A stretch of 7,794 nt of DNA from the NCBI GenBank assembly GCA_035353855.1, contig DAOQAK010000055.1, positions 19,230-27,023 of the forward strand. The letters run 5' to 3'. How positions within the stretch are numbered: the first letter of the stretch is position 1; every line of letters begins with the position of its first letter. This stretch comes from Bacteroidales bacterium. GTDB lineage: Bacteria > Bacteroidota > Bacteroidia > Bacteroidales > CG2-30-32-10. This document shows positions 7,559 through 7,794 of the stretch, in pieces. Position numbers and translations under genes: made by a program. The notes under the pieces are model-generated. The model was not told the DNA's origin. It did no database searches and worked only from the letters and a program-made list of their open reading frames with translations.

Positions 7559-7780
7559 AAAAAATTCACTCGAATAAAAATACGTTCAGGTATTGCTCAC
7601 AGTATTCATGTATATTTCATATTTGAGTTTAATAATTCAATATTTATTAAACTTATTTCGATTTGTCTTAATACAATCTTTATATAATATTCACTTTACC
7701 TTAATTATTTTTTTTCTGTTTGATTCTAATTTTATAAATAATGGGTCACATAAATTTTCTGGGGACTAAGCAAAAAGTTT
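7559..7780. other. AT-rich intergenic region without a convincing gene
   Basis: I see no coding sequence on either strand. A weak hairpin, AATAC (7579-7583) pairing with GTATT (7590-7594), lies just after the preceding gene, but it lacks a G/C-rich stem and a T-tract, so I do not call a terminator. Three near matches to the Bacteroidota -7 element TAnnTTTG occur: CATATTTG at 7618-7625, TCGATTTG at 7658-7665 and TCTGTTTG at 7715-7722, each one base off and none with a good -33 TTTG at the expected spacing. The third would suit a gene starting at 7781. Confidence 0.4.
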
Positions 7781-7794
7781 ATGAAGTCTAAAGA
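7781..7794 (+). CDS. Possible start of the next gene (MKSK..., cut by the window edge)
   Basis: An ATG at 7781 opens Met-Lys-Ser-Lys and runs off the end. Starts of the form MKxK are common for exported proteins in Bacteroidota, and the A-rich stretch AGCAAAAAG lies just upstream. Only four complete codons are visible, so this is a guess. The alternative ATG at 7741 closes after 16 codons at 7789-7791 and is unlikely to be a gene. Confidence 0.2.

Noticed and set aside
7579..7594. Rho-independent terminator after the TonB-domain gene
   Set aside because: The stem is only five pairs, mostly A/T, and no T-tract follows it.

Overview
The window looks like chromosomal DNA of a Bacteroidota bacterium. 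The evidence is low GC, A-rich translation leaders without a clear Shine-Dalgarno, and protein families essentially confined to this phylum: an SprB-repeat adhesin with a gliding-motility/type IX secretion C-terminal domain, a PorP/SprF family protein and a PorE-like OmpA protein. The sequence does not fix the genus. All four genes are on the + strand.

Positions 2-3949 hold the 3' part of a very large surface protein gene whose start lies upstream of the window. It encodes fifteen complete Ig-like repeats of 77-81 residues in two classes, followed by a type B secretion signal of about 89 residues. The class U repeats (to 1546) are strongly homogenised at the DNA level: a perfect 243-bp-period tandem duplication at 770-1270, and a 252-bp perfect repeat between 1-252 and 1216-1467, exactly five units (1215 bp) apart. 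The class V repeats (1547-3679) are older and more diverged. Every complete repeat has exactly two cysteines.

A PorP/SprF outer-membrane protein (3979-4932) follows 29 nt downstream, then a PorE-like protein (4950-7064) 17 nt further on, with TPR, beta-propeller, carboxypeptidase-regulatory-like and OmpA peptidoglycan-binding regions. The tight spacing suggests one transcript. A plausible working model is that the adhesin is exported by the type IX machinery through its type B signal, SprF acts as its dedicated outer-membrane partner, and the OmpA protein ties the assembly to peptidoglycan.

After a 92-nt AT-rich gap comes a small exported protein that is almost only a TonB C-terminal domain (7157-7558). 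The last 236 nt are AT-rich and hold no convincing gene, apart from a possible start of a next gene at 7781.

The cassette order (adhesin, sprF-like, OmpA) is a known theme in this phylum. The less usual points are the higher-order repeat structure, the strict two-cysteine pattern and the stand-alone TonB domain. I did not see a clearly new kind of system.
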